From Cyclobacteriaceae bacterium (GTDB taxonomy: Bacteria > Bacteroidota > Bacteroidia > Cytophagales > Cyclobacteriaceae): a stretch of 64,000 nucleotides of DNA. The notes under the pieces were generated by a model. That model had not been told where the DNA came from, ran no database searches, and saw only the letters and a program-made list of their open reading frames with translations. Every line of letters begins with the position of its first letter. Position 1 is the first letter of the stretch. Below, in pieces: positions 47,049-56,218 of the stretch. Location of the stretch: the NCBI GenBank assembly GCA_024644875.1, contig JAHEGY010000001.1:91930-155929 (forward strand), written 5' to 3'. Position numbers and translations under genes: made by a program.

Positions 47049-47492
47049 ATGGATTCAAAAAAATATCTTTTGGCATCAAATAGATTCGTAAATATTTTTA
47101 ATCAGCTGATAGATGTGAAGCTGGGAATAATTGGCGCTTTGTTCATGGGTAGTGTGGTTTTCTACATCAATGCCGATCATGGCCCATTTCTGGCCTCAAT
47201 AGCTGCCATTAAGCAAGGTGTATATACTTTTTTTATCGGAGGGATAATTCTTAAGATCCTGGAATTGATCGTAACGGGTATCAACAACAAGATTCTGGCC
47301 TATATATGTTCTGTGGTGGCGGCAACAGTAATTACGGTTGGACTGGCTTACCTTGTGCACAGTATGAAAGGAACTCCCAAACCATTTGAATCAACCATCC
47401 CTACTATTTTGCTGGCACCGTTAGGATACATTTATGTTGCCAGGATGAAGAGGAATAATAAAACAATTCCGGGATTTAGAAAAAAGAGCTGA
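47049..47492 (+). CDS. Small polytopic membrane protein of unknown function
   Basis: 147 aa with four predicted helices: about 22-40 (LGIIGALFMGSVVFYI), 57-75, 82-103 and 120-134, and a basic C-terminal tail (RMKRNNKTIPGFRKKS), probably cytoplasmic. No signal peptide, no recognisable motif. It is divergent from tnaA and convergent with fecR, so it stands alone. I do not recognise the family. Confidence 0.75.
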   Translation: MDSKKYLLASNRFVNIFNQLIDVKLGIIGALFMGSVVFYINADHGPFLASIAAIKQGVYTFFIGGIILKILELIVTGINNKILAYICSVVAATVITVGLAYLVHSMKGTPKPFESTIPTILLAPLGYIYVARMKRNNKTIPGFRKKS

Positions 47493-47703
47493 TAAGTATT
47501 CTTTTAAGCCATTGGACCAGACCCCGGCATTGGGGTTTCCTGTGTGTCAATCATTAGTTGCAGCCTAAATCTTTTGACAACTTGTTTTTGCAGTGCTAAA
47601 CTATCTGAAAATGTCTAATCTCAACGATGCTATTTACTGCCGGGGCCCGTCCGCTAAGTACTAATGGCCATACCAAAATAAAAACCTAAAAGAACTCATT
47701 TAA

Positions 47704-48756
47704 TTAAAAGTCCTGCTTATCAGAAAAGATAAGCTGAACAGCATTATTTTTAATCTCATACGAAAATTCTCCATCCAGGCCAAGCGACTTCAACACGCTT
47801 TCCAGGTATTCGTTATTAAAGGCACCAGTGTAATTCCAGCCCGTGTCAGGTTCCCCATCCCAGGTAAATTCGACACCATACCAGCGTTCAAGTGAATTGA
47901 CCACAGTTTCAAAATCAGCATGTCGAAAGGATAATACACCGTCTTTCCAGCAGGTGTAGTCATATGAATCCTGTATATCATCAACATCAAATAAGGATTC
48001 CCTGAGTGAATAAATTGCTTTTTCACCTGGCACCAGGGTTGTTTTTAATGGCATTCCCGGAATTAAGGAAGAAAAAAGATTTTCTATCGTTAATTCCCCT
48101 TCATCAAGGACAATTTCAATATCACTATTATTGTAAAATGTATTCACGTTAAAAGAGGTGCCTGTAGCGGTAATCGCTACGTTACCTGACTTTACCAGAA
48201 AGGGCTTAGTTTGATCCTGTTTTATTTCAAAATATGCTTCCCCTGTGAGGGAAACAGTCCTGGTTTTTTCGCCAAAATTTGAAGAATACTGTAACTTACT
48301 ATCAGCATTTAACCAGACAAGGGAACCATCAGGCAGGAAAACTTTAGATATTTGTCCCATCGGGCTGAATTTCTCAATCATTACAGGCTGGCCGTTTACC
48401 CGGGAAATCTCCTGGTTTATAACCAGTTGTCTGTAGGAGAATACGCTGAGAAGTATCAAGGCGAGTCCGGCGGCACTAACTGCGACCGTCTTAAAAACAG
48501 AAAACCCAATTTTGTAGTGAACACCTTTTTTCTGAGGCGCTTCCTTTTCCCAGACCTTCTCAAAAGTGCTGTCCGTGTTTAAAAGTTTTCGTTCCTTAAA
48601 TCCCTTTAAAGCTGATTCCTGCAGGATTTTGAATTCGAGGTAATGCTCATCTTCTTCAAGGATCCAGTCTTTTAACTCCTTCTCTTCCCTGTTGCTGGCA
48701 TCACCAGCCAGGGTTCTGGATATTATTCGATCAATATTTCCTTTTTTAGAAGTCAT
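47704..48756 (-). CDS. FecR-family anti-sigma factor
   Basis: 350 aa from the ATG at 48756 (the frame extends to a TTG at 48765). A cytoplasmic N-terminal part (about 1-80), one membrane span (about 88-105, AVSAAGLALILLSVFSY), then the periplasmic FecR domain (about 135-235) and a C-terminal DUF4974 domain (about 270-350). It inserts in the inner membrane, holding the neighbouring ECF sigma factor until a TonB-receptor signal arrives. Downstream there is no SusC/TonB receptor, the usual third partner. Confidence 0.93.
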   Translation of the reverse strand: MTSKKGNIDRIISRTLAGDASNREEKELKDWILEEDEHYLEFKILQESALKGFKERKLLNTDSTFEKVWEKEAPQKKGVHYKIGFSVFKTVAVSAAGLALILLSVFSYRQLVINQEISRVNGQPVMIEKFSPMGQISKVFLPDGSLVWLNADSKLQYSSNFGEKTRTVSLTGEAYFEIKQDQTKPFLVKSGNVAITATGTSFNVNTFYNNSDIEIVLDEGELTIENLFSSLIPGMPLKTTLVPGEKAIYSLRESLFDVDDIQDSYDYTCWKDGVLSFRHADFETVVNSLERWYGVEFTWDGEPDTGWNYTGAFNNEYLESVLKSLGLDGEFSYEIKNNAVQLIFSDKQDF

Positions 48757-48821
48757 ATATTCCAAGACTGTGGCCTCTATATTACAAGACCTTGATTATT
48801 GTATAAACCCCCAAGCATCGT

Positions 48822-49430
48822 CTAAATTTTTTTATGCTTCGAAATTTTCTGATTGAGTTTTGCATCACTGGATCCCAGATATTCCCTTATACTTCCGCGA
48901 AGCGTTTTAACGGCCAAGGCCAGGTGATTCTCAATAGTTTTTACTGACAGGTCCAGTATTTCAGCCGCCTCCTTATATTTAAGGCCGTCAATGACCACCA
49001 TTTTATAAATGATCTTACGCTTTGGCGGGAAATTGTTAATGATATCCTCAATCTTGGCTGAGAGCTCATTGGTCAGAAATTCACTTTCGGGATTTACGAT
49101 CTCATAAGTATAACCAGTATCCTCAATATCATCCAGTGAGATCTCCTCTCTTCTTTTCTTGTAATAGGTAATGCACTGGTTTTTTACCGATTTGTATAGA
49201 TAATACTGGATATCTCTAATATCTTCCAGCTTCCTCTTATTCCTGAAAAGTTTTAAGAAAACATCAGCCACTAGATCATTGGCCATACTCGTCGAAGAAA
49301 TGTAAATGGCTGCAAAACGTACCAGCTTGGGATGAAAAATCTCGAAAAACTCCCTTGCGGCTTCTTCATCAGAATGTCGTGCTATTCGAACCAATAACTT
49401 CTGAATATACAGTTTATCCACAACGACCAA
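48822..49430 (-). CDS. ECF RNA polymerase sigma factor (FecI-like)
   Basis: 202 aa. Region 2 (about 20-90, FFEIFHPKLVRFAAIYI, DLVADVFLKLF) and region 4 (about 130-185, with the helix-turn-helix LKYKEAAEILDLSVKTIENHLALAVKTL) mark an extracytoplasmic-function sigma factor. The frame opens with TTG at 49430; GTG at 49421 is an equally good start. 65 nt upstream of fecR on the same strand, its expected anti-sigma partner. Its target promoters are unknown. Confidence 0.92.
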   Translation of the reverse strand: MVVVDKLYIQKLLVRIARHSDEEAAREFFEIFHPKLVRFAAIYISSTSMANDLVADVFLKLFRNKRKLEDIRDIQYYLYKSVKNQCITYYKKRREEISLDDIEDTGYTYEIVNPESEFLTNELSAKIEDIINNFPPKRKIIYKMVVIDGLKYKEAAEILDLSVKTIENHLALAVKTLRGSIREYLGSSDAKLNQKISKHKKI

Positions 49431-49576
49431 TAAATTATAAGGGCTTTAAAACCATTTTTCTTCTTACAAGGTACAAAAGAATGCCCAAATTGTATAAAAT
49501 GTAAATTAATCAGATTTAAATTTAAAATTCTTTATATTAACGTGAGAGACAATTCCTTGACTTCAAATTATAAAAA

Positions 49577-50419
49577 ATGAATATCCAGGCTGCTGAACCA
49601 GAAAGCACTTCGCTGACCGGATGGCGAAAGAAAATGAACGTGATCATTTTTGGGACTGATACACTATGGGGCAGAATATTTGATATCGTACTGCTCGTAG
49701 TTATTATTCTCAGTATACTGACCGTCATGCTCGAAAGCGTAAAAAGCATATCCGTTCACTATGGAAAAGCGCTAGTAATCATCGAATGGATATTTACAAT
49801 CATGTTTTCTATTGAATACATTGCACGTATTATCACATCCCCTAAACCATTTAAATATATATTCAGTTTCCTGGGCATCATTGACTTCCTGGCGATCACG
49901 CCAACCTTTCTCAATATATTCTTCAAGGGGAGTCATGCTGTCATTGTTATCCGGTCTATTCGCCTGATCCGGATATTCAGGATCCTCAAGCTGGCCAGGT
50001 ACATGGGCGGGGCACGCACAATCTTAACCGCCTTAAGAGCTAGTATCCCCAAGATCGTGGTGTTCCTGGTCGCCGTGGTCAGTCTGACTATCATTCTGGG
50101 CACTTTCATGTATTTGTTTGAAGGCTACAAAAATGAGGGTTTTTCTGATATCCCCACCAGCATATACTGGGCTATTGTTACTTTGACAACAGTGGGTTAT
50201 GGGGACATTACACCCATCACATTACTTGGCAAAGTCATGGCTTCTGTGATCATGATCCTGGGTTATGGAATTATTGCCGTTCCAACTGGCATCGTTACTG
50301 GCGAGTTCATACAGGAGAAGAAATTAAAAGATCAGAAAGCATGTAGTAACTGCCGGAAAACAGGGCATGATACGGATGCAAAATTCTGTAAATATTGTGG
50401 GGAGAAAATCATTGAATAA
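49577..50419 (+). CDS. Voltage-gated potassium channel with C-terminal zinc ribbon
   Basis: 280 aa. Six-helix voltage-gated channel: the S4 voltage sensor has Arg/Lys at 126, 129, 132, 135, 138 and 141, one every third residue, and the pore contains TTVGYGD (204-210), the potassium selectivity filter. A short cytoplasmic tail ends in a zinc-ribbon-like motif, CSNC (256-259) and CKYC (271-274). Inner membrane; it would pass K+ in response to voltage. The zinc ribbon may serve assembly or regulation (inference). It is divergent from the sigma-factor gene. Confidence 0.93.
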   Translation: MNIQAAEPESTSLTGWRKKMNVIIFGTDTLWGRIFDIVLLVVIILSILTVMLESVKSISVHYGKALVIIEWIFTIMFSIEYIARIITSPKPFKYIFSFLGIIDFLAITPTFLNIFFKGSHAVIVIRSIRLIRIFRILKLARYMGGARTILTALRASIPKIVVFLVAVVSLTIILGTFMYLFEGYKNEGFSDIPTSIYWAIVTLTTVGYGDITPITLLGKVMASVIMILGYGIIAVPTGIVTGEFIQEKKLKDQKACSNCRKTGHDTDAKFCKYCGEKIIE

Positions 50420-50883
50420 ATTACTACAGATACTGGCCGAAAAACCTTTAATAAATTCTTCGGTATTTCAATATTATCCTGACTATAAAGCCAACTGAAA
50501 AATCTCCGTAAACCGAAGGTCAAATTCTGTCAAACCAGTACATGGTATCCAGTCTTTTGATGAGGCCGATATGAGCTTAAAATCTATTGATTTCCGTGGT
50601 AAGAAATGCCATTAAAAAAAGGGGCATAAAAAAAGACTTGAGGAGATAGAAGGGGTTTCTACCTTCACTCAAGTCCTTTGTTCAACCAGCTATGTTCTAC
50701 AAATTTATAAAAAAATTTATATTCCAAAAATTTGAGGACATTTTTTTACAAAAAATTTACAAAAAATTTCAGTTTTTTGGAGATTTCAATTACATTTATT
50801 TTAATAATTATACTCTTTAATTGAATTATTTTTATTTATTTAAATTTTTTAGTAAAATATTTTTATATAAAAAGCCATTGTGT
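50420..50883. other. Gene-free stretch before the tRNA-like RNA
   Basis: Holds a minus-strand terminator (50628-50675) and then, from about 50700, an extremely AT-rich block with runs of A and T and a doubled ACAAAAAATTT motif (about 50746-50766). No coding frame is convincing. The AT block may be a promoter region, as it leads directly to the TAnnTTTG element of the RNA gene. Confidence 0.5.
50628..50675 (-). terminator. Intrinsic terminator on the minus strand
   Basis: GACTTGAG (50635-50642) and CTCAAGTC (50668-50675) pair perfectly, with an inner GAAGG/CCTTC stem. On the minus strand the stem is followed by seven T (50634-50628). It lies about 660 nt beyond the last permease gene, so it would end long read-through from 51335-56218, or an unseen minus-strand RNA. 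Confidence 0.75.
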
Positions 50884-50891
50884 TACATTTG
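50884..50891 (+). promoter_or_regulatory. -7 promoter element of the tRNA-like RNA
   Basis: TACATTTG is a full match to TAnnTTTG. It is 17 nt before the 5' end of the cloverleaf, so transcription would start near 50898. The upstream -33 TTTG is not clear. Confidence 0.55.
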
Positions 50892-50907
50892 TTTAAATTT
50901 AAAAAAA

Positions 50908-51025
50908 TGTAGGGTGATGAAACAGGCAGCCATGCCCTCCTGTCTCGAGGGTGGAGAAAAATAGGACAAATTCCGCCTTCGGCGGGACTAACTACTCCAT
51001 GAAGGTTCGAATCCTTCCCCTACAG
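50908..51025 (+). tRNA. Class II tRNA-like RNA with GUC anticodon and very long variable arm
   Basis: A complete cloverleaf can be drawn. Acceptor: TGTAGGG (50908-50914) with CCCTACA (51018-51024), then G73 at 51025. D arm: ATG (50917-50919) and CAT (50931-50933) around an 11-nt loop with GG, as in tRNA-Leu. Anticodon arm: CCCTC/GAGGG around CTGTCTC, giving anticodon GUC at 50942-50944. T arm: GAAGG/CCTTC with loop TTCGAAT. The variable region (50952-51000) is 49 nt and forms TGGAG/CTCCA, TAG/CTA and TTCCGCC/GGCGGGA stems. CCA is not encoded (CAA follows). The loop differs from the usual tRNA-Asp loop only at position 37. It could be a degraded or specialised tRNA or another RNA. Confidence 0.5.
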
Positions 51026-51334
51026 CAATAGACTGAATAATTGAATCTTACTGGTTTTCACATAAAGTTATACTTTATAGTAGGGCCAGTAATATAAACT
51101 GGATTTGGATCATATAAAATAGTAAAAAACAGGGCCCATATTACGTGTGTAATTTTAAGGTCTTTTTAGCCAGTTTTATTGGTGTTTTTTGACCAATTCC
51201 ATGCAGCAATCCTCCGTGAAATCCGGGTAAAGATCAAGAGCTTTTTAAGCTTATTTTTCAAGAAAATTATTACCAAATTTCATTTGTTTACCGGGGTATC
51301 TTGTGTTTAAAAATAATGAATTCAGAATTTGCAA
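51026..51334. other. Gene-free stretch after the tRNA-like RNA, with a hairpin
   Basis: An inverted-repeat element at 51048-51092 has TTACTGG/CCAGTAA as outer stem and ATAAAGT/ACTTTAT around a three-base loop as inner stem. No T-run follows on the plus strand, so it is not a typical terminator. The rest, up to the permease stop at 51335, has no coding frame or other signal I can support. Confidence 0.5.
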
Positions 51335-53752
51335 TTATTCATACTTCAACGTAACTGCGGGATTTGTATTTGCGGACCTCCAGGTGCGGTAACTTACGGT
51401 CAATACAGCGATTAGAAAAGTAACAATTCCTGATACTAAAAGGGTCACGATCTGGACATCGGTATGGTATGCGAAAGTACCCAGCCATTTATTCATTCCC
51501 CACCACGCCAGGGGCATTGAGATCACAATGGCGACAAGCACTAATCGCAGGAAGGCTGTATTTAATAAAAGCAGTATATCAGTAACTGAAGCCCCCATTA
51601 CTTTTCGTATCCCAATCTCTTTGGTTCTCTGCTCTGTGGAGAAGGATACCAGACCAAATAATCCCAGGACAGCGATGAGTATAGCAAGCCCTGAAAAATA
51701 CTGTATCAGTTTACTGAGCCTGTCTTCGGAGTTATATTGATTATCAAAATTTTCTGCTAAATAATAATAAGTAAATGGATAATTAGGACGAAGCGCGGCC
51801 CATTCTTTCTTTAAAAATTCAAAGACTTCATTTTTATCAATATCCTGGAATTTGATCATCAAACTGCTCCTTCTTCCTGAAGTTATAAGAAATATCATAG
51901 GTGCTATTTCCTGGTGTAGGGATTCAAAGTGAAAATCCTGCACGATGCCTATCACTCGCCCGGCAGTATTTCCATAGTGAAATTCCCTGTCAATCGCATC
52001 CTCTGCACTGTTCCATCCTATTTCTTTTACGGCAGTTGCATTCAATATATATGCTCCTGTTGAATCAGAGGCTCTTTTTTCATCAAAATTCCTCCCGGCA
52101 AGAAGATTTGCGCCGAGAACATTTAGAAAATCATGATCGACGTGGATATCTGCCACCCTGAAGGGAATGGGTTTAAGTTCACCATTAACCTCAGCTTTAG
52201 TGGAATTCGAATCCAGCAGCCGGCCTGAAGGGACACGGCTGGTCATCGCTACATTGGTGATCCCAGGATGTTCCAGCAACCTGGATTTGACCAATTCATA
52301 TTTATTGAATATCTCATCACTTGCAGGGAGTACAAGAATATTTTCACGATCAAATCCGAGTTCCTTTGATTTAACATATTCAAGCTGGTCGTTTATAACA
52401 CCTACACCAATGATCAGCACGATTGAGATAAGGAACTGGAATACAACCAGTAAATATCTGAAAGAATGCGCGCTCTTTTTATCCGACAGGGTTCCCTTGA
52501 TCACCTTGACCGGATGGAATGAAGATAGAAATAATGCAGGATAACTACCTGCTATAAAACCACTCAGTAAAACGATTAGGAAGAAGACAACCAACTGTTT
52601 GGGTTCTACGAGTAAAGTCAAGGCCAGGTCCTTCTCCACGAAATTGTTAAAGTAAGGAAGCACCAGGGCGGACATCATCAAAGCAATGATGACTGCCAGA
52701 AAGGAATAAACAATCGATTCGGCCATGAATTGGCTGATCAAATTGAATCGGTATGCCCCCATTACCTTCCTCAATCCCACTTCCTTGGATCTTTTCATGG
52801 ACCGGGCCGTAGAAAGATTCATGAAATTAATACAGGCAATAAGCAGTATAAATAATGCTATCGCTCCATATATAATAACAAAAGTAATATTACCATTGGT
52901 CTCCAGTTCCGTATCCAGGTGGGAATGAAGATGTATCGAAGGAAGAGGCCATAGGTTCAGGCGGGTCCAGTCCGAAGCTTTTACATCAGGGTTGTCTGAA
53001 TGTATATGGCGGTTGAGGAATTCCGGGAATTCAGCTTCCAGGTCATCAGGATCATACCCTTCTTTCAATAATATATAGGTGGCATAATTGTTACTCCCCC
53101 AATTACTCATCATGTTTTCCCGGCCAAAATAATTCTCGACGGTAACAAATGAGATCAGACAGTCAAAGTGGAAATGGGAATTTCGGGGGACGTCCCTGGT
53201 AACACCTGTCACCTTAACATCCAGCATATCGTCATAACGCATCGTTTTCCCAATTGGATCAACCCCTTTAAAATAAATTTCAGCAAAGGATTCTGATATA
53301 ACGACGCTGTTGGGTTCGGTCAACATGGTGCTTTTATCCCCCTTCAGGACTTCGAATGAGAAAATATCAAATAATGTTGGTTCAGCAAAGAATACACCTT
53401 CCTGCTCCAGGTGGATATCCTCATAACTAATCAGCGATCCCCCGGAGGGCAGCATTCTGACTGAATATTCAACAATTCCTTCAAAATCCCCATCAATAAG
53501 GGGACCAAAGGGAGGAGCGATCTGCCCCAGATGTAGATTTGTAACGCCATCCTCATTCAGAAATTCCCGTGATATCCTGTATATCCGTTCAGTATTTTCA
53601 TGGTAGGTATCATAGCTTAGTTCATCCAGAATATACAGACTGATGAGTATACAGGCTGCCATACCGAATGCAAGGCCGGATATATTTATGAATGAGAAGA
53701 CTTTATTTCTTAAGAGGTTCCTGATGGCAACTTTAAAATAATTTACAAGCAT
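51335..53752 (-). CDS. FtsX/MacB-type ABC transporter permease
   Basis: 805 aa, inner membrane. Same architecture as the permease at 5873-8281: helix 1 (FINISGLAFGMAACILISLYIL), MacB-like periplasmic domain, FtsX core (about 285-420, with RSKEVGLRKVMGAYRFNL), second periplasmic domain and second FtsX core with RTKEIGIRKVMGAS, ending NPAVTLKYE. The gene is 36 nt downstream of a paralogue (53789-56218), so the two may form a heterodimer. No ATPase gene is beside them. Substrate unknown. Confidence 0.93.
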   Translation of the reverse strand: MLVNYFKVAIRNLLRNKVFSFINISGLAFGMAACILISLYILDELSYDTYHENTERIYRISREFLNEDGVTNLHLGQIAPPFGPLIDGDFEGIVEYSVRMLPSGGSLISYEDIHLEQEGVFFAEPTLFDIFSFEVLKGDKSTMLTEPNSVVISESFAEIYFKGVDPIGKTMRYDDMLDVKVTGVTRDVPRNSHFHFDCLISFVTVENYFGRENMMSNWGSNNYATYILLKEGYDPDDLEAEFPEFLNRHIHSDNPDVKASDWTRLNLWPLPSIHLHSHLDTELETNGNITFVIIYGAIALFILLIACINFMNLSTARSMKRSKEVGLRKVMGAYRFNLISQFMAESIVYSFLAVIIALMMSALVLPYFNNFVEKDLALTLLVEPKQLVVFFLIVLLSGFIAGSYPALFLSSFHPVKVIKGTLSDKKSAHSFRYLLVVFQFLISIVLIIGVGVINDQLEYVKSKELGFDRENILVLPASDEIFNKYELVKSRLLEHPGITNVAMTSRVPSGRLLDSNSTKAEVNGELKPIPFRVADIHVDHDFLNVLGANLLAGRNFDEKRASDSTGAYILNATAVKEIGWNSAEDAIDREFHYGNTAGRVIGIVQDFHFESLHQEIAPMIFLITSGRRSSLMIKFQDIDKNEVFEFLKKEWAALRPNYPFTYYYLAENFDNQYNSEDRLSKLIQYFSGLAILIAVLGLFGLVSFSTEQRTKEIGIRKVMGASVTDILLLLNTAFLRLVLVAIVISMPLAWWGMNKWLGTFAYHTDVQIVTLLVSGIVTFLIAVLTVSYRTWRSANTNPAVTLKYE

Positions 53753-53788
53753 ATGTAATCATTTTATATTCTGAATTCAATAGTTGAT

Positions 53789-56218
53789 CTACTCATATCG
53801 AAGTGAGTCAACCGGGTTGGTAACTGCTGCTTTGATCGAATGATAGCTGACAGTAAGGAAAGCAATTCCCAAGGAAATAACACCTGCGATAAGTATTACT
53901 CCGGGATAGACAGAGACCATTTTAACTTTATAAGCAAATCCTTCAAGCCATTTGCTCATCCCGAAGTATACTAAAGGCACGGCTATCAGAAAGGAAATAA
54001 TGATAAGCCTTGCAAAATCCCGTGAAAGAAGCGCAACGATACCTCCTATGGAAGAGCCCATAACCTTTCTCACACCGATCTCTTTTTTACGTTGAATCGT
54101 GGTATAGGCAGCAAGACCAAATAAACCAACACTGGCTATTATGATAGCAAGAATGGAAAATATCAACATGATCATTCCGGAATCCTGTTCAGCTTCATAA
54201 AGTGTATTAAGATTCTGATCAAGGAATGAAAATTTGAATGGTTCATCGGGCACGTATTTCTTCCAGAGTGCTTCCAATTCTGACAGATCAGCGGAAAAAT
54301 CACTGGAATTCATTTTAATATTTATATACTGTGCATTGTTATTGGCATACCATAGGGTGAGCGGTGTTATCTGAGTGTGCAATGACTGAAAGTTAAAATC
54401 CTTTATAACACCCACTATGGTAAAAGTAATGGCCGGTATTTCTCCGGCTGCCGGTGTTGTAAGGGTGGCTCCGACAGGATCTTCTATCCCAAAGGCTTTA
54501 ACTGCTGTTTCATTTATAATTAGCGACAATGAATCTTCAAAATTCCTATCGAAATCCCTTCCCATCAACATCTCAAGATTCAGGGTCTCAATATAGTCCT
54601 CATCGATGACCATATTCTTGGTGGTCAATGCTTCTGATCCCTCATTGACCTGGAAGAAAGCACCGAAGAATTGATCCCTCCCTGGAATTGAGCTTGAAAC
54701 GCCCAGACTTTTCACAAAATTAAATGTCCTCAATTCATCCTTAAAGGCATCAAACTGATCATCTAATGCGAAAGCACGTTCAATGATGATTACACTATCC
54801 TTGTCAAATCCAAGCTGTCTTTGCTGCAGGAAACTCAATTGCTTATAAATAAGTAAAGTGCCGGCAATTAAAACGATAGAAATAAAAAACTGTACAATCA
54901 CCAGGCTATTTCTTAACCATAAACCCTTCGTACCTGATGCAAATCGTCCTTTTAAAACTACGGAAGGTTTGAAGGCGGATAAAAATATGGCCGGGTACAA
55001 GCCCGATAAAACACCAACCAGTATGGCAAATCCAAGTAAGATCGGGAGAATCATGCTTTCCAGGTTTAATTCCAGGCTTTTATTTGCCAGTTGATTAAAA
55101 TAGGGTAATGATGAACTGACGATCAATATACCGATGACCAGGCTGATAAGGCTTATAATTATGGATTCTAAGGTTATCTGGACTATGATCTTTTTCCTGG
55201 ACGATCCCAGCGTTTTACGAATCCCGATTTCTTTTGCACGCTCAGATGACCGTGCGGTTGCCAGGTTCATGAAATTTATACAGGCTATAATCAATATGAA
55301 GAGAGAAATGGATATAAATATATATACTATGGCTATATTTCCATTGACCTGCATCTCATTTTCCAATTTTGAGTGCAAATGGATACTGGTAAGAGGTTGC
55401 AGAAAATAATTGTAACCATTCCCTGCTGCAATATATTCTTCATAAGATATACTTAAATTCTCCTGGATCTGGGGGCCGGCATATTTTTTAACGATTTCAG
55501 GTAATTTCTCTTCGAGTAAATCCGGGTCTGCCCCTGCATTGAGCACTAAGTACTGGTAGGCTGAAAATCCAGTATAATTCATAGTATTAAAGAAATCCAG
55601 TGTATTCAGGGTCCCGATAATGTCGAACTTGAAATGGGAGTTTTCAGGCAGGTCCCTGCAAACTCCGGATACAGTAAATTCTCCTGCCCCTGTAACCAGG
55701 ATCTTATTGATAGGATCTGCATCACCAAAGTATCTTTTAGCGGTTGATTCAGTCATTACTAGCTTATTAGCACCCCGCATTACTGTTTCTCTATCACCTA
55801 TTAACAGCGGTAAAGTAAAAACTTTGAAGAAATTTGAATCAGCAAGCAATACATGTTTTTCCTCCATGGCCAACGCTTCGCCATGCTCATTTTCATACCG
55901 GATAACGACGGGATTAACGAAATTAAAAAGCCGGACAACCTGCTCTACTTCAGGAAGTTCTTCTCCAAGTATATCACCAAAGGAATGGGGGGTGATCGCA
56001 TAGTATGTGGAATGGGTAGGATATATGCGCTCGAGTGCCAGCCTGTATATATTATCGGAGTTTTCATGGAATTTATCATAGGACATTTCATCCTCAACAA
56101 ATAATCCGATCAAAATACACCCTGCCAGTCCAACTGCCAACCCCAATATGTTTATGAAACTGTAAACTTTGTTTTTTACCAGGTTTCGGATCCCGATCTT
56201 TATAAAACTTATTAACAT
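53789..56218 (-). CDS. FtsX/MacB-type ABC transporter permease, first of a tandem pair
   Basis: 809 aa, same family: helix 1 (NILGLAVGLAGCILIGLFV), two MacB-like periplasmic domains, two FtsX cores (RAKEIGIRKTLGSSRKKI in the first, RKKEIGVRKVMGSS in the second) and the end NPVDSLRYE. It leads the tandem pair. Upstream is a 35-bp degenerate repeat and a 329-bp gap, so this is probably the promoter-proximal gene. Confidence 0.93.
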   Translation of the reverse strand: MLISFIKIGIRNLVKNKVYSFINILGLAVGLAGCILIGLFVEDEMSYDKFHENSDNIYRLALERIYPTHSTYYAITPHSFGDILGEELPEVEQVVRLFNFVNPVVIRYENEHGEALAMEEKHVLLADSNFFKVFTLPLLIGDRETVMRGANKLVMTESTAKRYFGDADPINKILVTGAGEFTVSGVCRDLPENSHFKFDIIGTLNTLDFFNTMNYTGFSAYQYLVLNAGADPDLLEEKLPEIVKKYAGPQIQENLSISYEEYIAAGNGYNYFLQPLTSIHLHSKLENEMQVNGNIAIVYIFISISLFILIIACINFMNLATARSSERAKEIGIRKTLGSSRKKIIVQITLESIIISLISLVIGILIVSSSLPYFNQLANKSLELNLESMILPILLGFAILVGVLSGLYPAIFLSAFKPSVVLKGRFASGTKGLWLRNSLVIVQFFISIVLIAGTLLIYKQLSFLQQRQLGFDKDSVIIIERAFALDDQFDAFKDELRTFNFVKSLGVSSSIPGRDQFFGAFFQVNEGSEALTTKNMVIDEDYIETLNLEMLMGRDFDRNFEDSLSLIINETAVKAFGIEDPVGATLTTPAAGEIPAITFTIVGVIKDFNFQSLHTQITPLTLWYANNNAQYINIKMNSSDFSADLSELEALWKKYVPDEPFKFSFLDQNLNTLYEAEQDSGMIMLIFSILAIIIASVGLFGLAAYTTIQRKKEIGVRKVMGSSIGGIVALLSRDFARLIIISFLIAVPLVYFGMSKWLEGFAYKVKMVSVYPGVILIAGVISLGIAFLTVSYHSIKAAVTNPVDSLRYE

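Noticed and set aside
46822..47079. 85-codon minus-strand frame over the tnaA leader
   Set aside because: It covers the hairpin elements, overlaps the start of the opposite-strand membrane protein gene, and has no domain character. It also has a single Trp, so it is not a plausible tryptophan leader peptide.
47519..47542. ACCCC/GGGGT hairpin near 47525 as a terminator
   Set aside because: The stem is short and no T-run follows on either strand.
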